From Pseudomonadota bacterium (GTDB lineage Bacteria > Desulfobacterota > Desulfobacteria > Desulfobacterales > Desulfobacteraceae), in the NCBI GenBank assembly GCA_018812385.1, contig JAHJDU010000444.1:1-10066 (forward strand): a stretch of 10,066 nucleotides of DNA, in the 5' to 3' direction. Made by a program: the position numbers and the translations under genes. Below, piece by piece: positions 1 to 6,862 of the stretch (positions within the stretch are counted from its first letter, which is position 1; every line of letters begins with the position of its first letter). The notes under the pieces were generated by a model. The model did no database searches. It had not been told where the DNA came from and worked only from the letters and a program-made list of their open reading frames with translations.

Positions 1-2148
1 GAAAACATGGAGCTGGGATATGATGCAGACACCGGCGGTCAGATCAAATATGTGGTGGAATTGTGCAAGACCCTTTCTGCCAGTGATCAGATTCGGAAAA
101 TAGATTTATTTACCCGCCTGATCAACGATAAATCCTATTCGGATGATTATGGACAGCCCACAGAACAGGTGAATGAAAAGTTCCGTATTGTACGGATTCA
201 GTGCGGGGGGAAAAAGTATATCCGCAAAGAATTGCTCTGGCCCCATTTGGATGAATTTGTGGATAAAACCATTATTTTTATCCGGCAGGAAAAAGACATT
301 CCAGATATTGTTCACGGCCACTACCCGGACGCGGGGCATGTGGCCATGGAGCTGGGCAGTTTCTTTGGTGTTCCCCTGGTCTATACCGGGCATTCCCTGG
401 GCCGGTCCAAAAAAGCACGGCTGCTTGAGGATGGACATGATCTCATCGAGATGAATCGAAAACTGAAAATCGATCATAGGATTGATACAGAGGAACATAT
501 CCTTAAATCCGCAGACCGGGTCATTACCAGCACCTACCAGGAAATTGAAGGTCAGTATGAGATGTACCGCAACCGGACCCTGCCGACGTATAAGGTGATT
601 CCACCGGGTATCGGTATTGCGCGGTTTTATCCCTATTACCATGATACCTTTTCCAGCAGCCGGGAAGAAGAAGAGGCTCTGTTTGCCAAGGCATCGGTAA
701 TTCAGGAATTGAACCGATTTTTTACCCACCCGGACAAACCATTGATTCTGGTTCTCTGTCGCCCGGACAAACGAAAAAATATCCAGGGTCTGGTAAAAGC
801 CTATGGTGAAGATGCCGAACTCCAGGCCGTGGCAAACCTTGCCATATTTGCCGGTATCCGGAAAGATATTTCCGATAAGGAGGAAACCGAGCGGGATGTC
901 CTTACGCAAATGCTGCTGTTAATGGACAAGTACAATCTGTATGGAAAAATGGCCATCCCCAAGAAACATGATTTTGAGCACGAGGTCCCTGAACTCTACC
1001 GGATTGCCGCAGAAAAACGGGGCGTATTTGTCAATCCTGCGTTGACAGAGCCTTTTGGCTTGACCCTGCTGGAAGCGCTGGCCTGCGGTCTGCCCATTGT
1101 TACCACCAATGACGGCGGTCCAAGGGATATTGTTCACAACTGCCAGACAGGCACACTGGTGGATCCCACAGACACGGTGGAAATGGCTTCTGCTATCAAA
1201 GATATCATTGTCCACCCGGATAAGTGGAATCAATTTTCTAAAAACGGCATCCTGAATACCCGGAATTTTTATTCATGGGTGAGTCACGCCAAATCCTATA
1301 GTACGGAGATGAAGGCCGTCTGCCGCCAATATGAGAAATCGTTTATCACTGCAATAGAACCCAAGCTGAGCATTGGCAAGCGCCTGGCAAAACTCGATTA
1401 TATGCTGATCACCGATATTGACAACACCCTTTTGGGGGGAAGCCCGGAAGAACTCCATGCATTAATGGATCTGCTTGGAAAAAACGCAGGGAAGATAGGG
1501 TTTGGTGTGGCCACGGGAAGAATGTTTGAATCTGCCCTGGATATTCTTAACACTCACGGGATAAGAATACCGGACATTATTGTTTCCGGTGTGGGCAGCC
1601 GGATCAGCTATGGTGATTCACTGGACCCTGACAATGGGTGGGAAACCCATATTTCAAAAAACTGGGACCCGGACCTGATCGCATCCAGGCTCAAAGAGCT
1701 TGATTTTATTCGTCCTCAGGAAGCAAGTGCTCAAAGTGCGTATAAACTCAGTTATACCATGGCACCAGGGAAAGACCAGCTGGCCAGGATTCACCACGTA
1801 CTGACCAAAAACAGATTTAAGTACACCCTGATCTATTCCCAGGATCAGCATTTGGATATCTTGCCCTACAGGGCCTCAAAGGGAAAAGCCATCCGGTACC
1901 TGAGCTATAAATGGGGAGTCCCTTTGAAAAATATTCTGGTGTGTGGTGATTCAGGCAATGATGCAGAAATGCTGAAAGGAGAACCCTTGGGGGTTGTAGT
2001 GGGAAATTACAGTCCTGAGCTTGAGCCTCTGAGATCTGCAAAACAGATATATTTTGCCAAAAAATTCCATGCCGGCGGCATGATGGAGGGTATCCTTCAT
2101 TATCAATTTATCCAGAAAGCAAAGGAAATGGTGCCTGATGACAATTAA
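1..2148 (+). CDS. sps: Sucrose-phosphate synthase fused to sucrose-phosphate phosphatase (5'-truncated by window edge)
   Basis: Predicted to join UDP- or ADP-glucose to fructose-6-phosphate and then dephosphorylate the sucrose-6-phosphate, giving cytosolic sucrose. The frame is open to base 1. The ATG at base 7 is internal, because the codons before it read Glu-Asn and the family's ENxELGxDADTGGQ motif follows; roughly 15-25 N-terminal residues are missing. Counting from that Met, residues 1-450 form a GT-B GT4 glycosyltransferase with the DADTGGQ loop (6-12), HGHYPDAG (103-110), RPDKRKN (252-258) and the E-x7-E donor motif (Glu348, Glu356). Residues 463-700 are a HAD phosphatase with DxDxT (Asp470, Asp472), TGR (503-505), Lys625 in ASKG, and GDSGND (Asp648, Asp652). 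All HAD catalytic residues are present, so the phosphatase half is probably active, unlike in many plant enzymes. Translationally overlapped with the sucrose phosphorylase gene downstream. Confidence 0.95.
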   Translation, partial: ENMELGYDADTGGQIKYVVELCKTLSASDQIRKIDLFTRLINDKSYSDDYGQPTEQVNEKFRIVRIQCGGKKYIRKELLWPHLDEFVDKTIIFIRQEKDIPDIVHGHYPDAGHVAMELGSFFGVPLVYTGHSLGRSKKARLLEDGHDLIEMNRKLKIDHRIDTEEHILKSADRVITSTYQEIEGQYEMYRNRTLPTYKVIPPGIGIARFYPYYHDTFSSSREEEEALFAKASVIQELNRFFTHPDKPLILVLCRPDKRKNIQGLVKAYGEDAELQAVANLAIFAGIRKDISDKEETERDVLTQMLLLMDKYNLYGKMAIPKKHDFEHEVPELYRIAAEKRGVFVNPALTEPFGLTLLEALACGLPIVTTNDGGPRDIVHNCQTGTLVDPTDTVEMASAIKDIIVHPDKWNQFSKNGILNTRNFYSWVSHAKSYSTEMKAVCRQYEKSFITAIEPKLSIGKRLAKLDYMLITDIDNTLLGGSPEELHALMDLLGKNAGKIGFGVATGRMFESALDILNTHGIRIPDIIVSGVGSRISYGDSLDPDNGWETHISKNWDPDLIASRLKELDFIRPQEASAQSAYKLSYTMAPGKDQLARIHHVLTKNRFKYTLIYSQDQHLDILPYRASKGKAIRYLSYKWGVPLKNILVCGDSGNDAEMLKGEPLGVVVGNYSPELEPLRSAKQIYFAKKFHAGGMMEGILHYQFIQKAKEMVPDDN

Positions 2149-3586
2149 AAATAAAATTCAATTGATTACATATCCTGACAGTTTCGGTGCCAACCTGCCG
2201 GAGCTGCATTATGTACTCCGCAAATATTTTTTCAAAGCCATTGGCGGCGTTCACCTGCTTCCCTTTTATCCGTCCTCTTCAGACAGGGGATTTGCCCCCT
2301 TGACCTATGATGAAGTGGACCCTGCATTCGGCACATGGGAGGATGTGGAAAAGATCGGCCAGGATTTTGATCTGATCATTGACTTTATGGTCAATCACAT
2401 CTCCCGGCAGTCTGTTTTTTTCCAGGACTATATTGCAAAAGGACCTGACAGTGAATATGCAGATATGTTCCTAAGTTTTGATAAACTTGCTCCCAATGGC
2501 TGGATAAAGGATGAGGACCTGGAAAAAGTTTACACCCGGAAAACCCGACCGCCCTACCAGACATTGGAACGGCCCAATGGTACCCGGGAAAAAATATGGT
2601 GTACCTTTGATCATGAACAAATTGATCTGGATTATAATTCCCCCAAAACCCGGGAAGTTATGCGTAATTTTCTGATCCGACTGGCCAGAAATCGTCCTAA
2701 AATGATCCGGCTGGATGCCATTGCCTATACCACCGTAGAACTGGGCACCAATTGTTTTTTTCTGGAACCCAAGATCTGGGAACTTCTGGATTGGTTCAGC
2801 GATTATACGTCTGCATTTGATACCCAGATTCTGCCGGAAGTGCACGAACACTATTCCTATCAGCTCAAACTGGCGGCAAAAGGGTACTGGTGCTATGATT
2901 TTTCCTTGCCCATGCTGGTTCTTCATGCCCTGTATGTGGGGAAAACCCGGACGCTGAAGTCCTGGCTGAAAAAATGTCCCAGAAAACAGATTACGACCCT
3001 GGATACCCACGACGGAATCGGTGTGGTGGATGTAGACGGTTTGTTAAATCAGGATGAAATTGAGCTGACCATTGAAAAATTGTATGAAAAAGGCTCCAAT
3101 GTAAAGAAGACGTATTCTGGACCAGAGTATAAGAATCTGGATATTTATCAGGTTAATTGTACCTATTATTCTGCTTTGGGATGTAATGATGACGCATATA
3201 TTGCAGCAAGAACCATACAGTTTTTTTCACCGGGAGTCCCCCAGGTATATTATGTCGGTCTGCTGGCTGGAGAGAATGATATTGAACTGTTGGAAAAAAC
3301 AAAGCTGGGCAGAAATATCAACCGTCACAATTATACAATAGAAGAAATTCAGGAGGATATTAAAAAGCCGGTGGTTCAACGTCTTTTGAAACTTATGGAA
3401 TTTCGGAACAATTATCCTGCATTTAATGGAGAATTTAACTTGTTTAAATCCAAGGACACGGAGTTGAATTTAGAATGGACCTTTAAAAAACATATTGCCA
3501 CCGCCTATATCAATGTAAAGTCCTATAAGACAAAAATTATCTATACAGATCCTGTTGCTTCTCGAGTAGTCGATTTTGAAGTTTAA
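2138..3586 (+). CDS. gtfA: Sucrose phosphorylase (GH13 subfamily 18)
   Basis: Predicted cytosolic enzyme that splits sucrose with phosphate into glucose-1-phosphate and fructose, conserving the glycosidic bond energy. The 482 residues match the normal length. Residues seen: Asp49 in the SSSDRGF subsite, nucleophile Asp193 in RLDA, acid/base Glu234 in PEVHEH, and the transition-state stabiliser Asp292 in LDTHDGIGV. The acceptor loop YQVNCTYYSALG (337-348) and the LLAGENDIELL and GRNINRH segments (375-397) read like the Leuconostoc mesenteroides sucrose phosphorylase, closer than the Bifidobacterium one, which has DGADAGF at the first site. The ATG lies 11 bases inside the preceding synthase gene, with AAAGGA about 11 bases upstream, which suggests coupled translation. 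Sucrose-6-phosphate phosphorylases share this subfamily, and with a synthase next door that substrate cannot be excluded by reading alone. Confidence 0.92.
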   Translation: MTIKNKIQLITYPDSFGANLPELHYVLRKYFFKAIGGVHLLPFYPSSSDRGFAPLTYDEVDPAFGTWEDVEKIGQDFDLIIDFMVNHISRQSVFFQDYIAKGPDSEYADMFLSFDKLAPNGWIKDEDLEKVYTRKTRPPYQTLERPNGTREKIWCTFDHEQIDLDYNSPKTREVMRNFLIRLARNRPKMIRLDAIAYTTVELGTNCFFLEPKIWELLDWFSDYTSAFDTQILPEVHEHYSYQLKLAAKGYWCYDFSLPMLVLHALYVGKTRTLKSWLKKCPRKQITTLDTHDGIGVVDVDGLLNQDEIELTIEKLYEKGSNVKKTYSGPEYKNLDIYQVNCTYYSALGCNDDAYIAARTIQFFSPGVPQVYYVGLLAGENDIELLEKTKLGRNINRHNYTIEEIQEDIKKPVVQRLLKLMEFRNNYPAFNGEFNLFKSKDTELNLEWTFKKHIATAYINVKSYKTKIIYTDPVASRVVDFEV

Positions 3587-3631
3587 AAAGCAAACCATTT
3601 AAAAAAAGACAGTTAACAATATAACTAAGAT

Positions 3632-3782
3632 ATGGCTGTATTTTTAGAAATCGGCAATTATATTTATGGTTCTGATAATCGTGTTGTTGTTTTCAAGATG
3701 TGAGCATCAGACCGGTAAACTTCCTGATTTTGAAGTTAAACTTTATTTCCTGTCAACATTAATCAACGACCTTTCCCAATAG
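3632..3782 (+). pseudogene. Possible decayed lipoprotein gene, 5' remnant
   Basis: From the ATG at 3666 the frame reads MVLIIVLLFSRCEHQ, a hydrophobic core followed by a Cys, and then about 25 polar residues before a TAG at 3780. An earlier ATG at 3632 lies one base out of frame. Removing a single A near 3646 would join them into a signal peptide with Lys at position 6, a hydrophobic stretch, and Cys at about position 22. The residue before the Cys is Arg, which is unusual for a lipobox. I do not recognise the mature part, and the product would be very short, so this is at best a broken remnant. Confidence 0.25.
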
Positions 3783-3845
3783 TGTTCTTTATATAACAAC
3801 ATGAATATCATGCCCAAAAAATCGGTGGGCTGAAGTCATGACTAA

Positions 3846-3978
3846 TTATCCCTTTACGTAGTATTCAAGGGCCTGGATTCTCAAAGATATCAAATCAATC
3901 GTTAACTGTTCTCTGATATAAACCGGGTTGAATCCAAATTCACCACAAAGATGACAGGTGTTGTAAAATCAAATTCAT
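3846..3978 (-). pseudogene. Frameshifted small reading frame with a CxxC motif
   Basis: On the - strand an open stretch of about 40 codons ends at the TAA at 3846-3848 and reads CHLCGEFGFNPVYIREQ, then a regular helix-like segment ending EYYVKG. It looks protein-like: a CxxC zinc-ribbon knuckle followed by an amphipathic helix. It has no start in its own frame. An ATG at 3976-3978 is one base out of frame, and a run of four T between them would restore the frame if it were three, giving a protein of about 43 residues. I do not recognise the family. It could be a recently inactivated small gene, a sequencing error, or chance. Confidence 0.28.
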
Positions 3979-3991
3979 TTCAAATTTTGTA

Positions 3992-4216
3992 TTGTCTCTC
4001 TGGTCCAAAGGATGTAAATCTTCTTTTATCCGGAACCATTTCAGGATAATAGCAGGACAAAGCGGTTATACACATAGCTTTGTGCAACAGTATCTGTTAA
4101 AAATAATCTATCCGGATAGGTTGACTCGGCAAGATCAGATAATGATTGGATGTGTCATATTGATTTTAAATCTGTTTGTCTACCTGCTAATATTTAAACG
4201 GCTTAGAAAAAATTAA
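3992..4216 (+). pseudogene. DUF2784 membrane protein, C-terminal remnant
   Basis: The reading frame ends with IIAGQSGYTHSFVQQYLL, then IIYPDRLTRQDQI, a hydrophobic transmembrane segment of about 18 residues, and a Lys/Arg-rich tail. From memory of the family, this is the C-terminal half of DUF2784, a small inner-membrane protein of unknown function of about 120-130 residues. Its conserved middle reads roughly CPLTPLEN followed by AGxxGYxxxFIxxYLxxxIYPxxLTR. The N-terminal half with the first two membrane helices is missing, and the CPLTPLEN block has drifted to CKSSFIRN while keeping Cys and Asn. The only available start is a TTG without a clear ribosome binding site. The frame stays open for only about 20 codons upstream. 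Best read as a 5'-truncated pseudogene. Confidence 0.6.
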
Positions 4217-4281
4217 ACACTATGCACATGAGCAGAAAATTTTAAAATAACATTATATCCGAAAAAAGATGTGGGGATAGG

Positions 4282-4553
4282 GTGAAACTATTTATTCAAT
4301 TTGATAAACCGCTTGATTATTTTCTTACCGAGGCTAAAAATGGCCGGCAGTTTGAATATACCCTGAATCGAAAAGCCTCTGTAAAAGATATTATTGAATC
4401 CTTTGGGATTCCACATACAGCTATTCTTCTTCACTTTTTGACCATGAAATTGCTGACATTTCTGAAACAGAGGCCAGAATAATCCTGACCCGGGATACTG
4501 AACTTTTAAAACGTAAGAAAATCACTTCTATAGGTATATCAATCAAACATTGA
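4282..4553 (+). pseudogene. Ub-Mut7C / Mut7-C RNase-like protein, internally deleted and frameshifted
   Basis: From the GTG at 4282 the frame encodes FIQFDKPLDYFL, RQFEYTLNRKASVKDIIES and FGIPHT. This is the first half of the ubiquitin-like Ub-Mut7C domain, whose consensus ends VKDxIESLGVPHTEVDLI. Right after this, in the next frame from about 4439, it reads DHEIADISETEARIILTRDTELLKRKKIT, broken here as DHEIADISE, TEARIILTRD, TELLKRKKIT. That is the catalytic-core signature of the Mut7-C (PIN-like) RNase domain. About 75-80 codons between the two are gone, the frame is shifted, and the C-terminus stops early at the TGA of 4551-4553 without the usual zinc-ribbon region. An intact member is about 240 residues. 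The remnant's stop overlaps the GAGGA ribosome binding site of the radical SAM gene, so the intact ancestor was probably translated together with it. Confidence 0.75.
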
Positions 4554-4556
4554 GGA
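4552..4556 (+). promoter_or_regulatory. Ribosome binding site GAGGA for the radical SAM gene
   Basis: GAGGA lies four bases before the ATG at 4561 and overlaps the TGA that ends the Mut7-C remnant. It fixes the start of the radical SAM gene and shows the old coupling between the two genes. Confidence 0.6.
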
Positions 4557-4560
4557 ATAA

Positions 4561-5469
4561 ATGAACACCTACATTCCCAAATACATCAAGGAGAAGCAGC
4601 AAGGATTGTTATCGAAGAAGATCAAACAATCCACGGCTCTTTTGACCTCGTGTACTTTATGTCCAAGACAGTGCAAGGTGAATCGGGCAAAAGAAGAAAA
4701 AGGGTATTGTTCAACAGGGAAAAAGGCATTTGTATCAAGTTTTTCAGCACACTTTGGCGAAGAACCCCAACTGGTTGGTGATAAAGGGTCAGGAACTATT
4801 TTTTTTTCCAATTGCAACCTGAAATGCATTTTTTGTCAAAACTATGATATCAGTGTTAACGGGACAGGTCAGGAGGTTGAAGATGAGAGCATCGCATCTA
4901 TTATGCTATATTTGCAAAAAATCGGGTGCCACAATATCAACCTTGTTACTCCAAGCCATGTGGTTCCGCAGATTTTAAAGGCATTGGACATAGCAATCGA
5001 TTACGGATTGAATATCCCACTGATTTATAATTGTTCTGGATATGAAAGCATTGACACCCTGCGGATTTTAAAAGGTATTATCGATATATACATGCCGGAC
5101 TTTAAATTTTGGAACCCTAAGATTTCTAAAACATACTGCAATGCCTTGAATTATCCTCAGATAGCAAGAAATGCAGTCAAGGAAATGTTCGACCAGGTGG
5201 GGGATTTAAAAGTAGATAAGGCCAGTATTGCCTATTCAGGGCTTTTAGTCAGGCATCTTGTCATGCCGGGAAACCTGGATGGAACTTATCATATTTTAAA
5301 ATTCTTGAAAGAAAAGATTTCCTCCCATACACATGTTAATATTATGTCTCAATACCACCCAATGGGAAATGCCAGTAAAATCAAAGAGCTTTCGTGTCCT
5401 TTAACGCCTGAAGAATTTAGAAGTGCAATGCAAATGGCTAAAAAGTTTGATCTGAAAATTATCCGGTAA
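4561..5469 (+). CDS. Radical SAM protein, PflX/COG1313 family
   Basis: Cytosolic 4Fe-4S radical SAM enzyme of unknown substrate, related to pyruvate formate-lyase activating enzymes but of the PflX type. The full length of 302 residues is normal. The cluster motif is C85-x3-C89-x2-C92 (CNLKCIFC). Before it sits an N-terminal Cys set C31-x2-C34-x3-C38 and C50 (CTLCPRQC, GYC), as in family members, which may bind a second metal site. Family landmarks follow in order: TPSHVVPQI (130-138), YNCSGYE (156-162), YMPDFKF (177-183), RHLVMPG (231-237) and MSQYHP (262-267). No glycyl-radical enzyme is visible nearby, so an activase role has no support here. It is preceded by the decayed Mut7-C gene, and its former operon partner is lost. 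It appears intact. Confidence 0.9.
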   Translation: MNTYIPKYIKEKQQGLLSKKIKQSTALLTSCTLCPRQCKVNRAKEEKGYCSTGKKAFVSSFSAHFGEEPQLVGDKGSGTIFFSNCNLKCIFCQNYDISVNGTGQEVEDESIASIMLYLQKIGCHNINLVTPSHVVPQILKALDIAIDYGLNIPLIYNCSGYESIDTLRILKGIIDIYMPDFKFWNPKISKTYCNALNYPQIARNAVKEMFDQVGDLKVDKASIAYSGLLVRHLVMPGNLDGTYHILKFLKEKISSHTHVNIMSQYHPMGNASKIKELSCPLTPEEFRSAMQMAKKFDLKIIR

Positions 5470-5770
5470 AATTAAAAATATTTACTTCGTCGACTGGTAT
5501 TTTCATCGGTCGCATATGTTGGATGGACCAAACACATGAGTTATGATTAATTATCCTATCCAAGAATCTTACCGGGCATAAAATTGTAAGACATATCAAT
5601 TGTATTCGCAAGCATTTTGGGACAGGAAACAACCATTTTCAGGAAGGTGTTTTGGGGGATCAAAAACCCCGGACTATGTCTACAGCCGCTGAAAAGACTT
5701 AATCAAAAGGTGTTGAGTTCTTTCAGGACATCTCACAGCAAGTTTTACGGCAACTGCGCCTTTTAAAGTA
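5470..5770. other. Convergent spacer between the radical SAM gene and the RING-like protein gene
   Basis: These 301 bases separate two converging genes. No strong bidirectional terminator was found: a GGGGG/CCCC pair near 5654-5670 has a long loop and no T-run, and a GGC/GCC pair before TTTTA near 5752-5765 is only three pairs long. From 5547 to 5777 the + strand is open apart from one TAA at 5700. It encodes an unrecognised stretch with KHFGTGNNHFQEGVLGDQ and, past the stop, KGVEFFQDISQQVLRQL. This may be the scrap of a former gene such as a transposase, but I cannot name it. Confidence 0.4.
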
Positions 5771-6862
5771 TTATTGACAAAGGGTGCAGCCCTGGTTTAG
5801 ACAGGTGATGCAGTTCAGATGCATGTTTTTGCATAGCCCAAGGGAGTACATACTCATACCGCAGGATTGGCAGACCATGGGATCCATCTGTTTTGTCACA
5901 GGGTTGTACATCATGGAAACATTGATCTTTTGATGACCTGAAACCAGGGTGGCAAATACCTTGACACAAGGGGTCGTCACGGCCAGGGTGGCAACAGGGA
6001 CAAAGCTGACCCTGATGCTGTACTTGTTTAGCAGATCTTTTTTTTTGGCTGCAAGCTCATCCGGAATCATGGCAATCTTTGCGTTTCTTTCCTGAATGAG
6101 TTTATCTGAAATCCCGGTCCTTGAAAGACTTTCCTTCATCTCTTTTTCCAGGTCATTATAGTATTTGTCAAGACTTGTGGAATCTCTTTTAAACCTGCGG
6201 TTCATGCTCTTCACAAATTCGGAAAGTTCCTGTTCAACAGCACCCGGACCATAGAAACCGACCCATTCATGGATAAGCTTTATTTCTTCTTTTGAATATC
6301 CCTGGATATTTTTTGTCAGGTATTGTTTTTCTGCATTGATCATCATTCCGGACATTCCAGGAGCCAGGGCTCCCGTGTCAAGATTAAAAGAAAAATCCAT
6401 AAGTCCTTGTTTTTGTTCATCACTCTGGGCAAGGAATCTACAGGTCAGGAGGATATACCTTGTTATAATATCTGCTGTGCCTGTAACCTTTATTTTGCTT
6501 TTATAAAACTCAAACTGGTCCATGATCAGGTTGGCAAATCCCTGTGTCTTGATGTAATGAAACTTCAAGTCAGCTTGAAGAAAAGGCGGCTTTGAGCCTG
6601 CCATGGATACAATCCTGTCAAGGAGGGGACTTTGAAATTGTATGGAATAACATTTTTGTCCTCCAAAATTTTCTATACTTTCCGCATCCTTTGCCATTGA
6701 AATATATTCTTCCACATCCAGGGCATAAGAAAGATCCCCGGGCAAAAGGGCATCTACGACCTCGTTCCCGAATTCCAAAACAGCACCTTTTTCCTTTAAA
6801 AACCGGACTGAAAACTGTGTAAGATCCAGATCTTTTCCTGTAATAGAGCTGTTAGAGTTCAT
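5771..6862 (-). CDS. Unknown protein with C-terminal RING-like (C3HC4) zinc finger, partner of the SNF2 helicase
   Basis: Function unknown; 363 residues from the ATG at 6862, which has GGGGA six bases upstream. A GTG at 6895 would add 11 residues but lacks this site. The gene overlaps the helicase stop by 11 bases, so the two are probably translated together and may act together. The N-terminal 25-50 region reads FLKEKGAVLEFGNEVVDALL, a mixed alpha/beta start. Residues 208-280 are charged and helical, likely a coiled coil or helical hairpin. Then comes a beta-rich stretch ending MMYNPVTKQMDPMVC. The last 32 residues hold C331-x2-C334-x9-C344-x3-H348-x2-C351-x2-C354-x4-C359-x2-C362, within the RING-HC spacing rule. 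There is no signal peptide or membrane helix, so it is cytosolic. It may equally be two sequential zinc knuckles or a treble clef. The gene is surely real; its role is inferred from context only. Confidence 0.85.
   Translation of the reverse strand: MNSNSSITGKDLDLTQFSVRFLKEKGAVLEFGNEVVDALLPGDLSYALDVEEYISMAKDAESIENFGGQKCYSIQFQSPLLDRIVSMAGSKPPFLQADLKFHYIKTQGFANLIMDQFEFYKSKIKVTGTADIITRYILLTCRFLAQSDEQKQGLMDFSFNLDTGALAPGMSGMMINAEKQYLTKNIQGYSKEEIKLIHEWVGFYGPGAVEQELSEFVKSMNRRFKRDSTSLDKYYNDLEKEMKESLSRTGISDKLIQERNAKIAMIPDELAAKKKDLLNKYSIRVSFVPVATLAVTTPCVKVFATLVSGHQKINVSMMYNPVTKQMDPMVCQSCGMSMYSLGLCKNMHLNCITCLNQGCTLCQ

Larger units (their letters stand above)
3587..3991. other. Non-coding / decayed spacer after the sucrose module
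   Basis: These 405 bases hold no intact gene. No convincing hairpin plus T-run terminator was seen just after the phosphorylase stop. Two weak gene remnants lie inside it, listed separately: a possible lipoprotein start on the + strand and a frameshifted small CxxC frame on the - strand. The base composition is more AT-rich than the sucrose genes, as expected for DNA no longer under coding selection. Confidence 0.6.

Noticed and set aside
106..909. Long - strand open frame of 267 codons opposite the sucrose-phosphate synthase gene
   Set aside because: It is antisense to a clear GT4 domain, its residues show no family pattern, and the + strand gene explains all of the coding signal.
2471..3010. 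- strand open frame of 179 codons opposite the sucrose phosphorylase gene
   Set aside because: It mirrors the GH13 catalytic core, has a composition typical of antisense frames, and matches no recognised family.
4561..5469. Naming the radical SAM gene as a pyruvate formate-lyase activase (pflA)
   Set aside because: The N-terminal Cys set and the TPSHVV, YNCSGYE and MSQYHP landmarks fit the PflX/COG1313 group, and no glycyl-radical enzyme gene is adjacent.
5654..5670. GGGGG/CCCC inverted repeat as a transcription terminator
   Set aside because: Only four to five pairs around a loop of about eight bases, with no following T-run on either strand.
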